From Desulfosporosinus shakirovi (GTDB lineage Bacteria; Bacillota; Desulfitobacteriia; Desulfitobacteriales; Desulfitobacteriaceae), in contig NZ_JAJDOO010000019.1 in the NCBI RefSeq assembly GCF_020595055.1, forward strand, positions 1 through 64,000: 64,000 bases of DNA, written 5' to 3'. The translations under genes and the position numbers were made by a program. This document shows positions 1 through 9,201 of the stretch, piece by piece. The notes below the pieces were generated by a model. The model worked only from the letters and a program-made list of their open reading frames with translations, ran no database searches and was not told the DNA's origin. Position 1 is the stretch's first letter; each line of letters opens with the position of its first letter.

Positions 1-10
1 ATTACAAATA

Positions 11-60
11 GAGTGGGGATGTAATAAACCGGAAAACAAGTTTCGTTACATCCCCCACTA
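11..60 (-). terminator. hairpin after the amino-acid ABC operon
   Basis: An inverted repeat, AGTGGGGATGTAA (12-24) against TTACATCCCCCACT (46-59, one extra C), lies just beyond the last gene of the leftward operon. The T-run on the minus strand is poor, so it may be a weak or processed terminator. Confidence 0.45.
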
Positions 61-114
61 AGAAGGGTCATAATTTTTTTCAGAAAATATTTACTAACAA
101 CTCGTTAAAATAAG

Positions 115-765
115 TTAATAACTCTGGTGTACCATTTTAAGTTGTTGTCGACGGGCTATAATTGAGAGGGAATAATTCAAAACGAAATAGGTTAATGCAA
201 TCATCCCAAAGATAGCAAAGAACTGACTGGTCGAACCGTATTGTCCTAAAATAATCATGCCTTTGCCTGTCAAATCTTCTACACCTACAACCCATACAAA
301 TGATGTATCCTTAATAACTGTTATAAACTGAGATACTAAAGGGGGAATCATTTTGTGCATAGCTTGAGGCAGAATAATATTCATCAGGGTTTGACGATAA
401 GAAAAGCCCTGTGATTTAGCGGCTTCCCACTGTCCTTTATCAATGGAGGTTAACCCCCCTCGGACAATCTCGGCAATAATGGCCGAAGTGAAGACTGCGA
501 TTGCGACAATTCCTGAATTGATCGGTTTCATAGTGGTCATAAAACGAAAAACTAAGATAAAAAGAAGCATAGGAATGTTACGAACGCATTCAATATAGAT
601 TGTAGCGATTCTACCCAAAATAGGTTGTTTTGAGTAACGAGCAATACCAAGGGCAGTTCCAAAGACAAAACTAAGCAGAATTGCCATAACCGCAATATAG
701 ATAGTCGTCAAAAGTCCTTGACCAAGAAAACGAATTAGTTCAGGTTTAAAGACCTCTTGAATCAT
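115..765 (-). CDS. Polar amino-acid ABC transporter permease (second)
   Basis: Inner-membrane permease of a glutamine/glutamate-type (HisM/GlnP family) importer, 216 residues, normal for the family. An N-terminal membrane segment follows residue 15. The EAA loop reads [17 protein letters not shown] at about 112-128, where the ATPase docks. It is the last gene of a leftward four-gene operon (ATPase, binding protein, permease, permease) and overlaps its upstream neighbour by 4 bp, which suggests translational coupling. It should form a heterodimer with the other permease. The substrate is inferred from family only: glutamine, glutamate or aspartate is most likely. Confidence 0.93.
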   Translation of the reverse strand: MIQEVFKPELIRFLGQGLLTTIYIAVMAILLSFVFGTALGIARYSKQPILGRIATIYIECVRNIPMLLFILVFRFMTTMKPINSGIVAIAVFTSAIIAEIVRGGLTSIDKGQWEAAKSQGFSYRQTLMNIILPQAMHKMIPPLVSQFITVIKDTSFVWVVGVEDLTGKGMIILGQYGSTSQFFAIFGMIALTYFVLNYSLSIIARRQQLKMVHQSY

Positions 766-1433
766 GATGACACCCCCGTTTTACCTTCTAAGCGGCGTGT
801 CAAGGTCGCCAAAGGCAAACAAAGAAGGAGATAGAGCAGACCAATTGCGACATACGCAGGCCCGTAGTAGAGATTGTCACTTGACCAGGAGTCCGCACGA
901 TACATCAGGTCACCGCCGGCAACCATGGCAAGTACGGATGTGTTTTTAATCAGGTTAACCGCTTGATTAGTGAGCGGTGGTAAAACGATTCGGGATGCTT
1001 GCGGCAAAATAACGTGCCGCATAGCTCCCCAAAAACTAAAGCCCTGAGATAAAGCCGCTTCCATTTGTCCCTTATGTATCGAGTCGATTCCAGCCCTGAC
1101 CACTTCCGCAATATAAGCACCATGATACACTCCGACACCTAAAACACCGACTGCGAAGACAGGTATCATAACATCCATATGAGGCAACCCATGATAGAGG
1201 AAATAAACTTGGATAACGAGTGGCGTATTTTGAATAAATTCCACATAGATGCGACTTACCAGCTTGGCGAGTTTCCACTGAGAAGTCCCCAGCACCCCAA
1301 ACACTATTCCCAGTATAAGGGCCAATGCAAGGGAAAGGACGGCCACCATAATGGTGGTTTTTAACCCCTCAGCAAATACCGTCCAATCGCGAAAAAGGGC
1401 TTCCCATTTAAACCAAGCAAAAGGACCAACCAC
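762..1433 (-). CDS. Polar amino-acid ABC transporter permease (first)
   Basis: Paralogous HisM-family permease of 223 residues with the EAA loop [17 protein letters not shown] (about 123-139). It abuts the binding-protein gene (1 bp overlap) and overlaps the next permease by 4 bp. The two permeases differ enough that a heterodimeric channel is expected. This is typical of GlnP/GlnM or GltJ/GltK pairs. Confidence 0.93.
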   Translation of the reverse strand: MVGPFAWFKWEALFRDWTVFAEGLKTTIMVAVLSLALALILGIVFGVLGTSQWKLAKLVSRIYVEFIQNTPLVIQVYFLYHGLPHMDVMIPVFAVGVLGVGVYHGAYIAEVVRAGIDSIHKGQMEAALSQGFSFWGAMRHVILPQASRIVLPPLTNQAVNLIKNTSVLAMVAGGDLMYRADSWSSDNLYYGPAYVAIGLLYLLLCLPLATLTRRLEGKTGVSS

Positions 1434-2242
1434 TATTTAAGCCCCCACTTTTGAATCATTTTATCGAGTTCTCCCGAAGTTTTCTGCTTAGCTATGGTAT
1501 CATTTACTAATTTAGCTAATCCGTCATTTCCTTTTTTGGAGGCAATTCCATAATCTTGAGGACTAAAACTATCCGCCAGAATAACCGTTGTATCGTCTAA
1601 ATAACCAGATAGGATAGAGCCATCTACGGAGAAACAGTCAACTCGGCCAGAGTCCAAAGCTGCCTTAATTTCCGGATAGGTACTGAACTCCATAAAGGTT
1701 ACTTTTGCTTCAATTTTATCAGCAGCCTCTTGGATAGCTTTCTTACTGGTGGCGCTTTGGGCTACACCGATCTTTTTACCGTTCAAATCTTTGAGGCCTT
1801 GAATACCGGAATCCTTTTTAACCATCAATTTTACACCATCGGTAAAATACGCGTCAGAGAAGTTGTAACTCTTTTTGCGCTCTTCAGTAACAGTAAATGT
1901 GGCAATAACTAGGTCTACATCTCCGCTGTCCACTAAAGGGCCTCGGGTTTTTGCTGTAACGGCTGTAGTTTCGATTTTCTCAGTTCCCAAAATCTCTTTA
2001 GAGATGGCTTTGGCTAGATCAATTTCAAATCCAGTGATTTCTTCTGTCTTTGGATCCTTATATCCAAAATTAGGAACATCGACTTTGACCCCTACTTTTA
2101 GAACCCCTCGGTCTTTGATAGCCTGTACGTCTGCAGGCAATCCGTCGGTACCTTTGTCTGATGTGGTCGGAGTAGACCCGCATCCTGTTACCAGACCTGC
2201 AACTAATAATAGACTTGTTAAAATAATACCAAATTTCTTCAT
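1433..2242 (-). CDS. Amino-acid ABC transporter substrate-binding lipoprotein
   Basis: Family 3 extracellular solute-binding protein (SBP_bac_3), 269 residues. A lipoprotein signal ends in the lipobox LVTGC at about residues 17-21, so the protein is tethered outside the membrane. The start of the mature domain (GVLKVGVKVDVPNFGY) and the FEIDLAKAI segment (about 73-81) are characteristic of GlnH/PEB1-type proteins. It lies between the ATPase gene and the two permease genes of the same operon. Glutamine, glutamate or aspartate is the likely ligand. The sequence alone does not decide which. Confidence 0.93.
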   Translation of the reverse strand: MKKFGIILTSLLLVAGLVTGCGSTPTTSDKGTDGLPADVQAIKDRGVLKVGVKVDVPNFGYKDPKTEEITGFEIDLAKAISKEILGTEKIETTAVTAKTRGPLVDSGDVDLVIATFTVTEERKKSYNFSDAYFTDGVKLMVKKDSGIQGLKDLNGKKIGVAQSATSKKAIQEAADKIEAKVTFMEFSTYPEIKAALDSGRVDCFSVDGSILSGYLDDTTVILADSFSPQDYGIASKKGNDGLAKLVNDTIAKQKTSGELDKMIQKWGLK

Positions 2243-2343
2243 TATATATATCCCCCTCTTCCAATTCTATAGTCACAGCTTACCTGTGCTTTCCATATTA
2301 AACCGGAATAATTACCCCTCTATGAAGTAACCGAATTTAAAGA

Positions 2344-3105
2344 TTAGCGTAAAATACGGCTTAAGAATGACTTCGTACGTTCATGAGTGGGGTTCTCAAA
2401 AAAGCGTTGGGGAGAATTCTCTTCCACAATCAGTCCATCATCCATGAAGATGACGCGATCTGCAACCGTTTTAGCAAAACCCATTTCATGGGTGACAACG
2501 ACCATTGTTATTCCCTCATGAGCTAAATCAACCATAACATCCAGAACTTCCTGGATCATTTCCGGATCTAGAGCCGATGTAGGCTCATCAAAGAGCATAA
2601 TCTTAGGCCGCATTGCCAAGGCCCTAGCAATGGCTACACGTTGTTGCTGCCCTCCAGAAAGTTGCGACGGATATACATTAGCTTTTTCTTTTAATCCCAC
2701 ACGATCAAGATAAGCCAGACCAGCCTTAACTGCTTCTGCCTGAGGCACTTTCTTAATAAGCATAGGGGCAAGAGTTAAATTTTCCAAAACTGTTTTGTGT
2801 GGGTAGAGGTTAAATTGCTGGAATACCATAGCAACTGACTGACGAACTTTAGCCACTAATGCCTTATGAGCAGTTATGTCTACACCGTCCACCGTAACTT
2901 TACCTGAACTTGGCTTTTCTAACAGGTTCATACATCGAATTAATGTGCTCTTGCCTGATCCACTGGGGCCAATGACCACCAATTTTTCTCCCGACTTTAC
3001 CGTTAGATTAATATCTTTCAAGACGTGCAAATGACCAAAATGTTTATTTACCCCTTCTAATTGAATCAAGCGGGCTCTCCTTCCATTTCTTGTATTTTTC
3101 ACCAT
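2344..3105 (-). CDS. glnQ: Polar amino-acid ABC transporter ATPase
   Basis: GlnQ/HisP-type ATPase, 253 residues. Walker A is GPSGSGKST (about 46-54), the signature is LSGGQQQR and Walker B is [12 protein letters not shown]. The ATG at 3105 is preceded by AGAGGAACTAA, a reasonable ribosome-binding site. It is first in the leftward operon and about 100 bp ahead of the binding protein, a gap in which read-through or processing may set the relative yield of the binding protein. The specific member (Gln, Glu or Asp importer) is not settled. Confidence 0.94.
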   Translation of the reverse strand: MVKNTRNGRRARLIQLEGVNKHFGHLHVLKDINLTVKSGEKLVVIGPSGSGKSTLIRCMNLLEKPSSGKVTVDGVDITAHKALVAKVRQSVAMVFQQFNLYPHKTVLENLTLAPMLIKKVPQAEAVKAGLAYLDRVGLKEKANVYPSQLSGGQQQRVAIARALAMRPKIMLFDEPTSALDPEMIQEVLDVMVDLAHEGITMVVVTHEMGFAKTVADRVIFMDDGLIVEENSPQRFFENPTHERTKSFLSRILR

Positions 3106-3462
3106 TTAGTTCCTCTAAAGTATGTTATTTATGTATAATTTATTCGTCATAAATCCACAAAACCCTCTATTAATTAATAAGAAATACTGTATACACTCTT
3201 CAAAGTTGACAAAGACTTGCACTTGTTCTAAACTAAAAGTCGAGCTGACATTGAGATCGCGCAAATGGCGCGACTAAAATCGGAGATAACATTTGCTATG
3301 GAACTCATGTTTGTAAAGATATTCTTATCTGTGACATGTGTGCAGGTGAACCCGTACAAAGAGGGACGACAGTAGTCGTCTCTCTTTGGTATTTGTCATC
3401 TATGCCAAACAAAAACAGCGTCGGTATTCATCCCGCAGCGCTGCCTCTTCAGAAACTATATG
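3106..3462. other. Intergenic region with a strong hairpin
   Basis: 357 bp without a convincing gene. It presumably holds the promoter of the leftward amino-acid importer. Near 3355-3391 lies a stem, ACAAAGAGGGACGAC against GTCGTCTCTCTTTGG with loop AGTA, that could terminate the leftward EndoA transcript. A Cys-containing open frame at about 3255-3480 has no start codon or ribosome-binding site and was not called. Confidence 0.5.
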
Positions 3463-3813
3463 TCAAATATCCGCAAGCCCTAAACTAATTTCGATGGCTT
3501 GATCTACTCTTAGCATCACTTCTTCATCCAATACCGCTACTTTTTCCTTCAGCCGACTTTTATCAATCGTTCTGATCTGCTCCGTAAGGATGACTGAATC
3601 CCGTTCTAATCCGCTGCGTTTAGCTCTTACCTCTACGTGAGTCGGTAATTTCGCTTTAGCAATCTGTGAAGTGATCGCGGCAATAATTGTCGTCGGACTA
3701 AATTGATTCCCTATGTCATTTTGGACCACGAGGACGGGACGAGTTCCTCCCTGTTCTGAGCCGACGACGGGGTTAAGCTCAGCGTAATAAATTTCCCCGC
3801 GTTTTATCATCAT
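3463..3813 (-). CDS. endoA: EndoA/MazF-type mRNA interferase toxin
   Basis: PemK/MazF-family endoribonuclease, 116 residues, the usual size. The N-terminus [24 protein letters not shown] carries the canonical GxEQxGxRP RNA-binding and catalytic segment, and VVQND and the C-terminal [13 protein letters not shown] segment also match. It overlaps the antitoxin gene by 4 bp (ATGA type), so the two are translated together. In related Bacilli and Clostridia the pair sits close to alr, as it does here, 4 kb away. The toxin cleaves mRNA at UACAU in B. subtilis; the specificity here is not known. Confidence 0.95.
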   Translation of the reverse strand: MMIKRGEIYYAELNPVVGSEQGGTRPVLVVQNDIGNQFSPTTIIAAITSQIAKAKLPTHVEVRAKRSGLERDSVILTEQIRTIDKSRLKEKVAVLDEEVMLRVDQAIEISLGLADI

Positions 3814-4088
3814 CTCTGATACGCCACCATCGTTTCTTCATAATACTCTAATACTTCTTGTTCCGTTTGAAATAATTCTCTAGCTATGGATAAATTCAGT
3901 TGCGCCATTTCGAGGTACCCTTTACGCATTTGCTCATGGATTCCCTTCTTCCGGCGTTCGTGAAGGATGCTATTCAATGCTTCTCGAATAAATTCGCTGC
4001 GATTACGCTTTTCAACTGTGACGATCCCATCAACCTCCGCAAGCAAACTCTCCGGCAAACTAATCATAATTCGCTTACTTTCTGCCAC
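3810..4088 (-). CDS. endoAI: EndoAI-type ribbon-helix-helix antitoxin
   Basis: 92-residue CopG/MazE-type antitoxin. The N-terminal RHH strand-helix-helix ([19 protein letters not shown], then [11 protein letters not shown]) binds DNA, and the C-terminal tail wraps the toxin dimer. It precedes endoA and overlaps it by 4 bp. It likely autoregulates the pair. Confidence 0.92.
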   Translation of the reverse strand: MAESKRIMISLPESLLAEVDGIVTVEKRNRSEFIREALNSILHERRKKGIHEQMRKGYLEMAQLNLSIARELFQTEQEVLEYYEETMVAYQR

Positions 4089-4271
4089 ATTTGCACCCCC
4101 AAGTCATTTAGCTAAAGCTATACTCTATTATAGACAGTAATCTAAAAATGTGTCAACGAATTCAACAAGTAATTAAACCAAAACCCCTTGAAAACAAGGT
4201 CATTTCACCATGTAAATTATGGTAAGATACAATATGGATGAGAAATTCTATCAAGAATCCTTCATTAACTA

Positions 4272-4318
4272 TAGTATATCAGTATATCACTCTTGATATA
4301 CTGATTTTTGTTATTAAC
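4272..4318. terminator. AT-rich hairpin between gatD and the toxin-antitoxin pair
   Basis: A CAGTATATCA/TGATATACTG stem with a 4-nt CTCT loop is followed on the plus strand by ATTTTTG. It sits just beyond the gatD stop codon. On the minus strand, where termination would be needed, the U-tract is poor, so function is uncertain. Confidence 0.4.
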
Positions 4319-4335
4319 CAATCATAGCCATGATT

Positions 4336-5088
4336 TTAGGCCTGTTTCAATAGCCTTTTGACCATGGCCTTATGCGCTAAATCTTCCAAGCAATCGTCAA
4401 GTTCCATCAAGGAAGTGTCCACTCCACGCCTTTGAATAGCCAATTCTAACAACAAATCGGCGAGATGCGGATTCTTAGGGAGGAGCGGTCCATGTAAATA
4501 TGTTCCAAAGACGTTGAGGTAACGTACCCCTTCCCCACTGTCCTCACCGTTATTTCCATGACCGAATAGGACTCTGCCCAAAGGGCTAATCCCTTCACCC
4601 AAATAAGTTTTGCCTGAATGATTCTCAAACCCAACCATCGTCCTATATTTATTGGAATTACCTCTTGATCCTTTCTCGTCAAGCTCCACAACCACATTTC
4701 CTATCAGACGCTTTGCTCCAGCAATTGTCCAGACATCCAAGATGCCCAACCCATTGATTCTTTCCCCATTAGCCATTTGATAGTAGTTTCCTAACATTTG
4801 ATAACCACCGCAAATAGAAAGCACAACGAGACCATTCTCAATGGCCTTTCTAAGTTCATTCTCCCGACGCATAAGATCTTGAACCAACAGGCCTTGTTCA
4901 CGGTCAGAACCGCCGCCAATAAACAAAATATCCATACCCATGAAATCCAAGTCTTCCCCTAACGAGGCTTTTTGAATTACTGGTTCAATTCCCCTCCAAC
5001 GGCACCGAGCCGCTAACGTTAAAATATTACCTCTATCTCCATAAAGGTCTAGTAAATCCGGATACAGATGGCAAATAGCAAGTTTCAC
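4336..5088 (-). CDS. gatD: Lipid II isoglutaminyl synthase, glutaminase subunit GatD
   Basis: CobB/CobQ-like class I glutamine amidotransferase, 250 residues. The nucleophile is Cys93 in VLSICGGYQMLG, with an oxyanion region FIGGGSDREQ (about 57-66) and the catalytic His in GTYLHGPLLPKNP. With MurT it amidates the D-Glu of lipid II stem peptides. It overlaps murT by 4 bp and the pair forms an operon, as in most Firmicutes and Actinobacteria. The product acts in the cytoplasm on membrane lipid II. Confidence 0.94.
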   Translation of the reverse strand: MKLAICHLYPDLLDLYGDRGNILTLAARCRWRGIEPVIQKASLGEDLDFMGMDILFIGGGSDREQGLLVQDLMRRENELRKAIENGLVVLSICGGYQMLGNYYQMANGERINGLGILDVWTIAGAKRLIGNVVVELDEKGSRGNSNKYRTMVGFENHSGKTYLGEGISPLGRVLFGHGNNGEDSGEGVRYLNVFGTYLHGPLLPKNPHLADLLLELAIQRRGVDTSLMELDDCLEDLAHKAMVKRLLKQA

Positions 5089-6491
5089 GCCCTTGCCTCC
5101 TCTCCACGTTCCTTAGCTCCCGAATTCGATAGCCTCGCACTCTTTTGACAGTCTTCCACGATCTCCCGAAGCGGAAAGAGCAGAGTATACGTGGGTAATA
5201 TAAACCAGGCTTCACCCTCTGCCCAACTTCCTGTCAACATCTTTAGGGCTCCAGCTAAACTATGTTCAAGTATAAGTTTCTCGACGGATACGCCGGCATA
5301 TTTTAGCCTTAAGGCCATGTCTTCCGCACGAAGACCTGTACATACCACTTTCTGTATCCGTGCCTCATGCGTTCCTAATCGTTCAAAGTTCACATCCCAA
5401 AGCCAAGAAATATCTCGCCCATCCGCCGCTAGATCATTAATTCCGATTAAAATCCCCAGGGGTCTATCGACACCAATCATTGTCTGAATGACCTGATCAA
5501 ACCCTGTCGGATTTTTAACGAGAGTTAAGGTGATTTCTCCCTCCGGGAGACTAAACCGTTCCATCCGTCCGGCTTGAGGGATAAACACTCGCAGTCCCTT
5601 TTCAATAACTTTATCCTTGAAACCTAATTCACGGGCTGCCGTAAGAGCTGCAAGTGCATTGTACAGATTATAATACCCTTGCAGCGCTATCCTAAAGACA
5701 ACCTCATCAACCTGAAACAGCAGCAACCCTTCATCCTGATGAACATCCTTCGCCAGTATTTCAGGTTCAGGACGATGGAAACCACACCCTGAACACTTGA
5801 AAATCCCCAATTGACCGTAGTGAAACAGCGTATAATCTAAGGCCGCTCCACATCCGGGGCAAAACCTGGCTTCCCGTGTCTCCTGACTATCACCTTGGCT
5901 GTCTGGAGTGCGCTCCACCCCATAATAAATTGCCTGATTATGATTCGTACCAAACTGAGCAACTAAAGGATCGTCCGCATTTAAGACAAGAACCGTTTCT
6001 TTCGGCAAAGATCCTTTAACCATACGTACTGTAGTATCTAATTCTCCGTAACGATCGAGCTGATCACGGAAAAAGTTAGTGACAATCGCTAAACTGGGAG
6101 ACACGTGCTCACAAAACTTAGGAACTGTCGCTTCATCCACTTCTAGCAATGCTAAACTCGCTCGTGATAAACCATTCCAGCCTGTATTCTGTATTAACGC
6201 TCCAGTAATTCCAGTCACTAGGTTCGCGCCCGCTTGGTTAAAGGCAAACACTTTTCCGGCTTGCCGCAAAATACTTGCCAGGAGATTAGCCGTTGTCGTT
6301 TTTCCATTGGTCCCGGTAACCATGATAATCCCATCAGTATAGGCCCCACTCAAGTGGCGCATGATCTGCGGGTCAATCCAGTTGGCAATCTTTCCGGGCA
6401 GGGTCGTCCCTTTTTTTCCTGTAACTAACAGCCCCATAGTTATTATCTTACCAGCCCATAAGGCAAGCCAAAAACGCCATGTTCGCTTCAT
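5085..6491 (-). CDS. murT: Lipid II isoglutaminyl synthase, ligase subunit MurT
   Basis: Mur-ligase family protein of 468 residues. The P-loop is VTGTNGKTTTANLLA, with the central Mur ligase segment near ALLEVDEA. A family-specific zinc ribbon reads CPGCGA and CSGCGF. The C-terminal DUF1727 domain contributes the catalytic aspartate. The start at 6491 is chosen over an in-frame ATG at 6551 because AAAGGAGTAAAC precedes it and the N-terminus then begins MKRTWRFWLALWAG, typical of MurT. It activates the D-Glu carboxylate of lipid II for amidation with ammonia from GatD. Confidence 0.94.
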   Translation of the reverse strand: MKRTWRFWLALWAGKIITMGLLVTGKKGTTLPGKIANWIDPQIMRHLSGAYTDGIIMVTGTNGKTTTANLLASILRQAGKVFAFNQAGANLVTGITGALIQNTGWNGLSRASLALLEVDEATVPKFCEHVSPSLAIVTNFFRDQLDRYGELDTTVRMVKGSLPKETVLVLNADDPLVAQFGTNHNQAIYYGVERTPDSQGDSQETREARFCPGCGAALDYTLFHYGQLGIFKCSGCGFHRPEPEILAKDVHQDEGLLLFQVDEVVFRIALQGYYNLYNALAALTAARELGFKDKVIEKGLRVFIPQAGRMERFSLPEGEITLTLVKNPTGFDQVIQTMIGVDRPLGILIGINDLAADGRDISWLWDVNFERLGTHEARIQKVVCTGLRAEDMALRLKYAGVSVEKLILEHSLAGALKMLTGSWAEGEAWFILPTYTLLFPLREIVEDCQKSARLSNSGAKERGEEARA

Positions 6492-6804
6492 GTTTACTCC
6501 TTTAATTGTTATCTCATACATTGTAGCACTCTTATGTGTATTATCAACCAAAATCCATATAAAACAAACCTTATCTTTTTAAGCCTTCCAATCATTTAGC
6601 ACTTTAGAATTAAAAATAGATTTCATGTTTTAGATAGTCTTCTGATTATCTATTTTACCATGCCAAACTTAGATGTTAATAATTATTGCTGCCTGTTTTG
6701 TCGTTTCTTGACAGTAAATATGGACTTGAATTTATTGACTCGCTTATTAAAACTATGGGATAATAGTCAGGTGTGTGGTCAATACTTAGAAATGAGATGA
6801 TGCT
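6492..6804. other. Divergent intergenic region murT / uppP
   Basis: Promoter region for two divergent cell-envelope units. A TTGACA hexamer lies near 6710 facing uppP, but no good -10 box at standard spacing was found. I see no structured RNA. Confidence 0.4.
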
Positions 6805-7611
6805 TTGAATGATTATGTCAGCTCCTTGATTTTAGGGATCGTAGAAGGAATTACCGAATTCCTCCCGATTTCTTCGACAGGGCACCTAATCATAGTGAAC
6901 CAGTTTGTTGGGTTTACGGAACAATTTGCCAATATGTTTGATGTAGTAATACAACTGGGCGCAATTCTTTCCGTCGTTGTTTACTTTCGACATAGACTTA
7001 TTCCCTTCGGCAATTATAAGTCAGCCAAAAATCAAGAAATATTTGAGCTATGGAAAAAGACCCTGGTCGGAGTTCTCCCTGCCCTTGGAATTGGCTTTCT
7101 AGTAGCGGATTACATAGAAGAACTTTTGTTTAATACGACAGTTGTTGCTATAGCCCTCATAATCGGAGGATTAATTTTATTATATATTGAAAGCAAGAAA
7201 CCTGCCTTCAATATTAAATCCATGAAACAACTCACTTACAGAACTGCTCTTTTGATTGGGTTTATCCAGTGTTTAGCTATGATACCCGGAACCTCACGCT
7301 CAGCCTCAACCATAATAGGGGCCATGTTATTAGGTGCTTCAAGGGTTGTAGCTGCAGAATTTTCCTTCTTCTTAGCCATTCCTACTATGGTTGCTGCCTC
7401 TGGTTACACATTGTTAAAAAATGGACTCACATTAAACTCACATGAGTTTCTAGTGGTAGCTTTCGGATTCTTCATATCGTTTATCGTGGCCTGGTTAGTA
7501 ATCGCAGGATTCATGAGTTACGTTAGCAAAAAGGATTTTAAGCTCTTTGGTTACTACCGAGTTGTATTCGGAATCATTGTGCTTATGTATTTTGGTTTTA
7601 TACCGGCCTAG
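6805..7611 (+). CDS. uppP: Undecaprenyl-diphosphatase UppP/BacA
   Basis: Integral membrane phosphatase that recycles undecaprenyl diphosphate to the monophosphate carrier. 268 residues with several membrane segments. The two BacA motifs are present: EGITEFLPISSTGH at about 14-27 (catalytic Glu and Ser) and PGTSRSAST at about 161-169 (catalytic Arg). The start codon is TTG with a weak GAGATGATG ribosome-binding site. It is transcribed alone and ends at a strong terminator. Loss or amplification of this family affects bacitracin tolerance. Confidence 0.95.
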   Translation: MNDYVSSLILGIVEGITEFLPISSTGHLIIVNQFVGFTEQFANMFDVVIQLGAILSVVVYFRHRLIPFGNYKSAKNQEIFELWKKTLVGVLPALGIGFLVADYIEELLFNTTVVAIALIIGGLILLYIESKKPAFNIKSMKQLTYRTALLIGFIQCLAMIPGTSRSASTIIGAMLLGASRVVAAEFSFFLAIPTMVAASGYTLLKNGLTLNSHEFLVVAFGFFISFIVAWLVIAGFMSYVSKKDFKLFGYYRVVFGIIVLMYFGFIPA

Positions 7612-7636
7612 ATTTCTTATAGGTTGATAGGACTTC

Positions 7637-7676
7637 GAAGAGACCCTCCAGGAAATTCTGGAGGGTCTCTTCTTAT
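7637..7676. terminator. Strong bidirectional terminator after uppP
   Basis: A 15-bp perfect stem, GAAGAGACCCTCCAG (7637-7651) and its complement (7658-7672), with a 6-nt loop. It separates the converging uppP and DUF1146 genes. Confidence 0.85.
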
Positions 7677-7715
7677 CCCTAAGTCAATTCACAGATCAAG
7701 TCTTGTACGTGAAAT

Positions 7716-7973
7716 TTAGAAAGCTTTAAATCCATTGATGCTTTTATTTACAACTAGATCTAGTACCGGCCCCAGCACAAAGCTTAAGAAAATTCGAAAT
7801 CCCTCAGCCAATACTAAAGCTACGCCTATACGCAGTAAAAATCTCCCCCACCGAGATGTAGACCGATGCAGGATGCCATCGTAATCCAAAGCTCCAGCAG
7901 CACCCCACCCGAGCACCAGGCAAAGCATAAAAAAGGCATAACTCAACCCAGTAGTTAGATCAAACATAGACAT
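7716..7973 (-). CDS. Small DUF1146 (YwzB-like) membrane protein
   Basis: 85-residue protein with two predicted membrane helices (about 8-30 and 45-70). The pattern LxxALxxDxIL then GRxLLRIGVALxLxEGFxxFLSFV resembles B. subtilis YwzB (DUF1146), a conserved Firmicute protein of unknown function. The start at 7973 is chosen because GGGGGTGCC precedes it; an in-frame ATG 33 bp upstream lacks a ribosome-binding site. Family assignment is from remembered pattern only. Confidence 0.6.
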   Translation of the reverse strand: MSMFDLTTGLSYAFFMLCLVLGWGAAGALDYDGILHRSTSRWGRFLLRIGVALVLAEGFRIFLSFVLGPVLDLVVNKSINGFKAF

Positions 7974-8076
7974 GGCACCCCCTTGCCACAATTTATGAGG
8001 CAACAAAGGGTTTTATGTCTCAAAGAGTTTTACTTTTAATAATTAAATCACTTCGGACATTAAACAAAGGATCGCA

Positions 8077-9198
8077 TCAATGCTCCGTTGGATCACTATA
8101 AACTCGCGGAACCCGTTTAGAAATTCCACAAACTACTTCATAGCTAATGGTACCCATCCAATCTGCCATTTCTGCCGCTGTCAGTCGTTCGTTTCCATCT
8201 TTTCCCAAAATAGTTACGACATCCTCTATTTTTACTCCCGGTATCTTAGTTACATCCAGCATAGTCTGATCCATACAGATCCGCCCTATAATTGTTGAAC
8301 GTCTTCCATGGATCAGCATTTCCCCTTGATTGGAAAGAGCTCTGCGCATTCCGTCCGCATAACCTACCGGGACAGTCGCCACAACCGTAGGGTAAGCCGC
8401 TTGAAATGTGCAGCCATAGCTTACAGTCTCTCCGGTATTGATACTTTTGACATGTGACACTTTAGCTTTCCAAGCCATTACCGGTTCTAGTCCAATATTC
8501 CCGTCAATTTGAGAAGATGGAGTGAGTCCATAGAGACTAATTCCCAGACGAACAAGCTCAAAATGTGATTCCGGGAATTGAATGATCCCCGCGCTATTAG
8601 CCGCATGGCGGATCGGAATAGTTAGTCCGGCCCTCTTCAGCTCTTCATAGACAGTTTTAAAAGATTTTAACTGTTTTCTGGCAAATGACAAATCTCTTTG
8701 GTCCGCAGTCGCAAAATGTGTGAAAATACCTTCAATAAACAGATTGGGTAAATCGGCAATTCTTAGAATCTCAGCGACGTCGGTCTCACGAAATCCGATT
8801 CGCCCCATCCCTGTATCAATTTTTATATGTAGTCTCGCCCTTCGGTTAAGCCTCACTGCTGACTCGGAAAGTGCTTGAGCCTGAGCAAATTGAAAAACGG
8901 TGGAAATAATATCCCTTTCAACTAAAGTATCCGACTCATTCCCTTCCATAGCACCAATGACCATGACCTCAACCTCAGGAAACGCCGCTTTAATTTCCAG
9001 GGCTTCTTGCAAAAGAGCAACCCCAAAACGCTTTGCACCACAGGCTATAAGCGTTTTTACAACGGGAATCGCTCCATGTCCGTAAGCATCCGCCTTTACA
9101 ATCGGCATTATTTCACTTTTAGTATATGTCTGAAGCTTGTAGAAATTTTCTCTAAGGGTTTGCAGATTCACCTCAGCCCAGACCGGTCTCCCTCCCAT
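8077..9198 (-). CDS. alr: Alanine racemase
   Basis: PLP-dependent racemase, 373 residues, making D-alanine for peptidoglycan. The PLP lysine is Lys35 in IVKADAYGHG. The second catalytic residue, a tyrosine, is in VSYGCTF (about 266). The ATG at 9198 follows AGGGGATAAACT. It lies 3 bp downstream of the NAD(P)HX repair gene, so the cluster acpS - nnrD - alr is co-transcribed leftward, a common Clostridial order. Confidence 0.96.
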   Translation of the reverse strand: MGGRPVWAEVNLQTLRENFYKLQTYTKSEIMPIVKADAYGHGAIPVVKTLIACGAKRFGVALLQEALEIKAAFPEVEVMVIGAMEGNESDTLVERDIISTVFQFAQAQALSESAVRLNRRARLHIKIDTGMGRIGFRETDVAEILRIADLPNLFIEGIFTHFATADQRDLSFARKQLKSFKTVYEELKRAGLTIPIRHAANSAGIIQFPESHFELVRLGISLYGLTPSSQIDGNIGLEPVMAWKAKVSHVKSINTGETVSYGCTFQAAYPTVVATVPVGYADGMRRALSNQGEMLIHGRRSTIIGRICMDQTMLDVTKIPGVKIEDVVTILGKDGNERLTAAEMADWMGTISYEVVCGISKRVPRVYSDPTEH

Positions 9199-9201
9199 AG
9201 T

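Noticed and set aside
3255-3480. Cys-containing open frame in the glnQ/endoA gap
   Set aside because: No start codon or ribosome-binding site, it overlaps a strong hairpin, and I recognise no domain.
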